From NCBI RefSeq assembly GCF_958295425.1, contig NC_081136.1, positions 27,704,077-27,768,076 of the forward strand: a DNA stretch of 64,000 bases. The letters run 5' to 3'. The DNA comes from Solea solea. Taxonomy: Eukaryota; Chordata; Actinopteri; Pleuronectiformes; Soleidae. The notes under the pieces are model-generated. The model had not been told where the DNA came from and did no database searches. It was given only the letters and a program-made list of their open reading frames with translations. The position numbers and the translations under genes are program-made. Positions 58,592 to 64,000 of the stretch are shown in pieces; the stretch's first letter is position 1, and each line of letters starts with the position of its first letter.

Positions 58592-61500
58592 CGTGTGTGT
58601 GTATTTTTAAAGAATTGACATGTTAATGGGTGGGTTAAACATGACTTTAGCACCTTAAATTAAGTTAATTCAAACTAAAGTTAGCAGGTTGTCTGAAGTC
58701 CGCTTATTTACTTTGATTTGAAGTGTGTGAATTGTGTTTAATCACGTGAAGTTGTGCCGAACGAACGACATTGAACGCAACACAACAGACAACAATGAGG
58801 GCATCCAGCAGCTCGCCTTTTTTTTTGCACGAGAATATGAGAATTTTGTTTGGGAATAGAATGTAAGCATTGAAGAAACCCTGGTTGTCAGCGAGTGACA
58901 CTTTTCAGTCGCCTTATCAGCTGATTGTCTAGCTCCACCCACAACATTACTCTGTTACCCCAAGGGAAGGGTACCAAAATGGAACAGTTGGAGCTGGTTA
59001 TTTTGGTACCGTTCCTCATGGAAAAGCAAAAAAAATATGTGGGTGATTGAAGCGAAGGTGGGATCTTTGTACAGGTCCAGATCATTCCATTGCATTTTTT
59101 AAAATGAAGCGAGCAAGTGACTTTGACTCCTGTTTGGCCTTTTAAATGTCGTAGAGTATTTCAGGGTTGCTGCCAGTCGAGATATTCACCTGGGTGACCA
59201 AGGCAGGCAGACGCAGCCGGGCCCCGCTCTCCCGTATCCACCGCCAGCTCTAGATACACTGGTTTCTGTGTCTGCAATTTGGACTCCGTCCCCTTCCATG
59301 GTACCTGAGCGTGTTAGTGACAATGACCATGGGAGTGGAAAGTGGACATCTGGTAGGCCGGTCCAACGCCGCACACATTCGTGCACGCTCCACAACACTC
59401 TCCCCCTTTCAGAGAGGCGTGTGTGTTTGTGGTTTGGCGGTCATGCGTGGTGAAGCTCAGGATCACTGAGACCTGACTACTGGCCCACCAACCAACTGGC
59501 CGACCATATGGATGGAAAGTGCGGGACGACACTCCGCTCTGCACACTTCCTCCCCTCCTCATCGCCCACCTGCCCCTGCCCCCCCCCCTCGCCTGCTCGA
59601 GTATCCCTCTTCACCATAGCACTCGTGCTGACTTGTTCGTTCTCTTTAATGAATCATTGGGTTCACCTGCACTGGAGTGGAAATTCCACTCTCGTCATCC
59701 CCCATGTGTCATACTGGGCTTTTATTTCCCGCTCCTGGTGGAGATTCAGAGGGACAGGCAGGAGCATGATGCATGGAAACTATAAGATGAGATGAGGTTT
59801 TAATCATCCCCTGCTAAAACAGAGTTCTGCATTAAATGGAAATAGTTCAGAGCACTCTGAAGAACATTGCATTTCACACAATCTAATCTGAACCTCACAA
59901 GTTTAGCAACACGGAAACAAGTCAATGAACAGTTTATAAACTGCTCTTCAAATAAAACTTCCTTGCTTTTATATATCGTTAACTTGTGACACAGGGTTAC
60001 ACACCTTTTTTTTTTTTTACAAAGATTGTGAAGATATTTCTTAACAGAGATATATATGTTCTTTGGCCTCTCGGGGACAACCTATAAAGACTATGTGCTC
60101 ACAAATCAGCTTATATATTATATATTGTTAGGCACATGACAAAGCACATGGTGTCCCTGCAAATGAATGTTTGTTTCACATAGCGTACACTTGAGCTGGC
60201 ACACATTAGACCAGGTGATCCTTCTGTTAAATCTGTTTTTCCTCATGTCCCAGCTGCATGGCAGCCATATTCTCACTGAACACGCATGTGGCAAATCACC
60301 TCAAAGTGCCGCATATTATATATATATATATATATATATACAACCCAACAAAAACAACAACCCTGAGCTGTTCTGTGTGTCTTTAAATACTTGTTTTTAG
60401 AAATATTTCACACTCTGTGCTGCATGATTTCCATGTTGTTAATGTGATGTTGTGCCATAATAAAGTTTTATCTGATTCTGAGACATTTCTGGAAACCGTG
60501 CTCAACCTAAATCCCCCTTGTTGGCTGTTTTTGTTTCCATTTTGACAGTTACGGTACATTTTTGCATTAATGGGGACTCCAGAGCCCCCCGCAACCCGCA
60601 TGTGGAGGACCATGTGGATGTCGACCATTTTCATTGGAAAAATTTTTTTTGCACTACCTTTGATTGTGTGTGTATATTAATACTAATGCCTCACAGTTAT
60701 AAGTATAGACCCTGAGGTAAAGTGAAACGGAACAAAGCAACTCTTTGTGAGTGCTTTCAACAGCCTCTTGCCTGGGTCTACAGCCACTTTAGAGCACAAT
60801 ATGTCTGCAAAAAAACATTTTTTTTAAGCATTTTAGTTCCCATGTTATTTAATAGAAGCATATAATGTTTGCCACAAATCCATCAAACAGCAACTTCCTC
60901 CACCTTCAGACAATCTGACAGAAAAACTTTAATCACACCTTTTTCTCCTCCGTCTTCCTCCACCTAAACTCTCCCTCACACTGTGCCTGCACTTCTGCAG
61001 CCAACACCTCTCTGCCGGCGATTCCTCTGCCCTCTTTATGACAAAAGTAACAATTAGTGTGAGTTGCAGCACCAGTGCTGGCTTCATACTGTACTGTATC
61101 ACATCACCCTGAACCTATTCCCCGGCTCCACACAGCCTGCTTTTGGCACAATGCTATTACCCGGGCCAGCCCATAGGAAATAGACAGAGAAGAGAGCTTA
61201 TTGATTGTCTCTGTGTGAGAGCCGGGCTGATTCTCTCTCTCTCTCACCTGTATCATCTCGCCATTCTCCCACTCTCTCTCTCTCTCTCTCTCTCGCTCGT
61301 GTCTGTCGGTTTCTCACTCTTCATTGCGTTACGATCCAAGGCTGCGTCTGAGGGAAGAAATGAGAATCACACAGTCATATAGCAACACACACACATACTC
61401 TTATCTGAGTCTGTGAAGTCCTGTGCTGCTCTTCTGCAAGAAGTACCAAAGCATGGTCTCTCTCTCCCTCTCTCTGTCTCATACACTCTCTGACAGACAC

Positions 61501-62678
61501 ACACATAAACTCAAGTGCACTCAACACTGTCTGATGTTGGAGAGAATGTGTGTATGACATTACAGGATCAAACCACTACTTAAACTCGTGCTTGTTTGTT
61601 GCTATTATTGACGTGGGAAGAGGAGAACAGAGAGAAAAACCAACACCATCAGGCTCCTTCGCTGAGTATCTCTCCACGTGGGTAGAAGTTGTTGTTTTTT
61701 TTTGGCATCATCCATGAAAATAGTTGATTTATTATCTGCCCTTTGCTTCTTAATTCAGTTTCAGTCCTTTTCCAACACACCACTGTTAGATTTACAAGAA
61801 GCCATTTAATATTCATGTGTCTGGGAGACATAAGCCCAACTCTCCGAAGAGAGATGGAGATTTATTAGCCTTGTGTGCTTGCTTTTTTTTTCTTCTTCTT
61901 CTTCTTTTTGTTGTTGCTTTGTGTGTCAGTTTGCCACCACACACCGAGACTACAAACTCTGAAAGTGTCTTTTCCATATCGTAATTATCTCACTCACTCG
62001 TTCCTTTCCCCCTTCCCGTTCCCCGTGAGCCGCGGAAAAAAACACGTGCAAGTGCATGTATCGCAGATGATGAGATGAGGTTCTCCACGTCTCCTGCAGG
62101 CATCAGGCCGTATGTGTGTGATTTTTTTAATGACCCGCTGCTCCCACGGGGAGTGCGGGAGAAAGAGTGTTTGGAAGAAACCCGAAGAACATCCCAATAT
62201 TTCTGAATGTCATCAGCGCTAATCGGCAAATTCCTCACAGCGCGGCAAAGGAAGTGTTTGTCAAACCCCAACATGTGCTCCTGTGAACGCATGATGACGA
62301 GCAGGAGAGTTAATTGGTTAATGTTTGTGGATTTGTCAGTGTGTTGGCACTACTGTGTGTGTTGGAGCCACATGTAAATATGCATGCGTCTCAAAGGTAA
62401 AGCATACTGTAGATTGGCTGGTGGTTTGTGGCCAGATCTTGTTTGCACTGGCACCAGATGTAACCTTTTCCACGACAGATCCTCAGCCTCTCACTTACGC
62501 AGATGCACACACACACACACACACACAGATATGTACGTGGGAGATGGAGGAAAACGCCAACTGTCAGCCAACAAGAAATCATCGGCGCTATCATCTGCAC
62601 TCTCCACCAGCGTCCTGTGTTGAGGCTATATATCTCTGAATCTGCCTGTATGTATGCACAATCATTTGTCTTTGGATC

Positions 62679-62719
<41 letters not shown>

Positions 62720-63290
62720 CGTCTGGCTCTGTAGAGGGGCTGAGGTGAGTGATTGCCTTGTTTCTGTGGGCGGCAAACTGTGGCGGTTTGCTCTCACTGT
62801 AAATTTAGAAGGATTCTTAATGGAACTCCAGAGCTGTCAAACCTCAAAGTGTTGCACCTTTTTTTCTTTAAGATAAGAGCAATGACTAGATCCAGCCCCC
62901 CCATATACACATTTATTTTCAGTGTGATAAGAAGATACGATGTGCGTATGAATGGAAACATTCTGAAGAAGGGAAAAAAAAAAGTGAATTAAATATCACA
63001 CGTTTCCCACATGTCAATGAACCTCTCACTTTTTGTGATAATCTTCACACCGCACAGACATGAGGAGGCACACAACCTGCCTCCGAAGCTTTAATAGTCA
63101 ACAGTTTAGCTTAAGCATATCATTATGATGCTATAAAAGCTTTACACATTTGAATGGTGAAAGAGAAATGATGCCCTCCTACAGTAGTTCACATGTCCCC
63201 ATACAAGATATTGTCACTGTGTTCACGATGTACGCCACAAAGGAATTGTGATCCAAAATAACATTCGCTCAAAATAAAATCACCTGCATT
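58592..63290. other. Intergenic DNA
   Basis: No exon recognised on either strand. (AT)n at 60316-60340, (CT)n at 61272-61294, (CA)n at about 62506-62527, (TG)19 at 62681-62718. The block at about 62090-62300 is non-repetitive and of balanced composition and might be a conserved non-coding element; that needs alignment. Confidence 0.45.
62681..62718. repeat. (TG)19 microsatellite
   Basis: 38 bases of TG. Confidence 0.95.
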
Positions 63291-63385
63291 TTTTATCAGT
63301 GTCTTGGTACTGCTGCGTCAGTGGAGTCCCACAAGGAAGTGCACTGGGCCCCCTTTTGTTTATATTATGTTTTTGGAGCTGTCTG
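63290..63385 (+). mobile_element. Reverse-transcriptase motif fragment of a LINE
   Basis: Translation from 63311 gives CCVSGVPQGSALGPLLFIL, the canonical RT motif (VPQGSxLGPLLF) of jockey/CR1/L2-type LINEs and related elements. Only about 30 codons are recognisable before stops. It differs in orientation and sequence from the LINE at 46-47 kb (which has CPLSPILF), so it is a separate insertion. Confidence 0.7.
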
Positions 63386-63482
63386 CTCTGAAAATGTATT
63401 CTCTCGTGTTGAAGAAATGTCTTGTTTCGGCGCTGATAGATGAATCTTGAATATACCATTCAATTCGACGAACTACTTAAAG

Positions 63483-63514
63483 ATAACCTCTATATAATTA
63501 ACTATAGAGGTTAT
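63483..63514. repeat. Hairpin, 11-bp arms
   Basis: ataacctctat (63483-63493) and atagaggttat (63504-63514) with a 10-base AT-rich loop. Perfect complement. Confidence 0.9.
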
Positions 63515-64000
63515 ATGAACCGGGCTTTTTAAAAGAAAGGTAAATGTGTTTGGTAAAATGTGCCGTGGCTCGTCCTCTTTTGTGGTTTAAGGGTTCTGTT
63601 TTTGGTTATATTGTTGCTGTTGCTTCTATTATTGCTTTCAAGAGAGACTCAGAATGGCCTGACAATTCTACTTTGCATGCCAGTGCAATTAAATATGAGA
63701 CCATCCATTCAGAGAGACGGTGTAATACTGTGTGTTACAAGTGGAGCCAGCCACATAATATTAAAGTCTTTTTTTTATTATTACACTCAGGCCTTGATTT
63801 TTTTTCTCCCTCTTGTTTAAAATTGTCATGGCCCTTGACTTTAAGTACTACCTTTTTTCACAGTGTGATAAAAAGCGTCTTTGTATGTAAGTCAAAGAGT
63901 TTTTCTTTCCCTTGCTTCCTCTAGTTGATTCCAACTTCCTTGTCATTGTGCCTAAGTTTTACCTAACAGGAATACAAAGTGTATTGTACAACGCACTGTA
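63515..64000. other. Window end, nothing recognised
   Basis: AT-rich; the 126-codon frame at 63544-63924 has no protein-like features. Confidence 0.5.

Noticed and set aside
61990..62292. 100-codon minus-strand frame
   Set aside because: No domain, no supporting splice sites. Kept only as a possible conserved non-coding block.
1..64000. CRISPR array, bacterial operon or integrated virus
   Set aside because: No regularly spaced repeats, no ribosome-binding sites, and no gag/pol/env-type frames. The window is vertebrate nuclear DNA.

Overview
This is a vertebrate nuclear window, almost certainly from a teleost fish. It has a many-exon gene with GT-AG introns, very frequent (TG)n/(CA)n microsatellites, and relics of transposon families common in fish genomes (Tc1/mariner, a jockey/CR1-type LINE, hAT-like MITEs, tRNA-derived SINE). 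There are no prokaryotic operons, no CRISPR array and no intact virus.

The only protein gene I can support is gramd4 (GRAM domain containing 4, death-inducing protein DIP) on the + strand. I joined 19 coding exons by hand (18 core exons plus an alternative last exon). The first coding exon is at 4951-5115 and the last is at 34514-34627, or 34890-34968 by alternative splicing. Every junction keeps phase, and the product matches vertebrate GRAMD4 from end to end: basic/acidic N-terminus, coiled coil, two hydrophobic membrane regions, GRAM domain. The spliced model gives 611 residues. If the last intron is retained, an in-frame stop gives 586 residues.

Layout. 1-4901: upstream or first-intron DNA with a Tc1 relic and nested hAT-like repeats. 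4902-5115: exon 1. 5116-23248: two long introns (3.7 and 14.4 kb); the second carries a candidate alternative first exon at 18673-18760 whose phase fits exon 3. 23249-28230: exons 3-12, many short and closely spaced. 28231-34968: exons 13-19, a candidate 18-nt microexon, and the alternative 3' end. 34969 to about 38.85 kb: a long 3' UTR with poly(A) signals near 37.56, 37.60 and 38.82 kb.

From about 38.85 to 64 kb I recognise no host exon on either strand. This stretch holds repeats: a SINE nested in another repeat, a TTAA-flanked MITE, a 5'-truncated LINE on the minus strand, an internally deleted Tc1/mariner element, a hAT-like MITE, a second RT-motif fragment near the end, and many microsatellites. 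CERK, which follows GRAMD4 tail-to-tail in mammals, was not recognised here.

The most useful new observations concern regulation of gramd4: an alternative promoter/first exon, a strong internal start in exon 2, a tandem NAGNAG acceptor, an in-phase microexon, and a stop codon built into a splice donor so that splicing switches the C-terminus.
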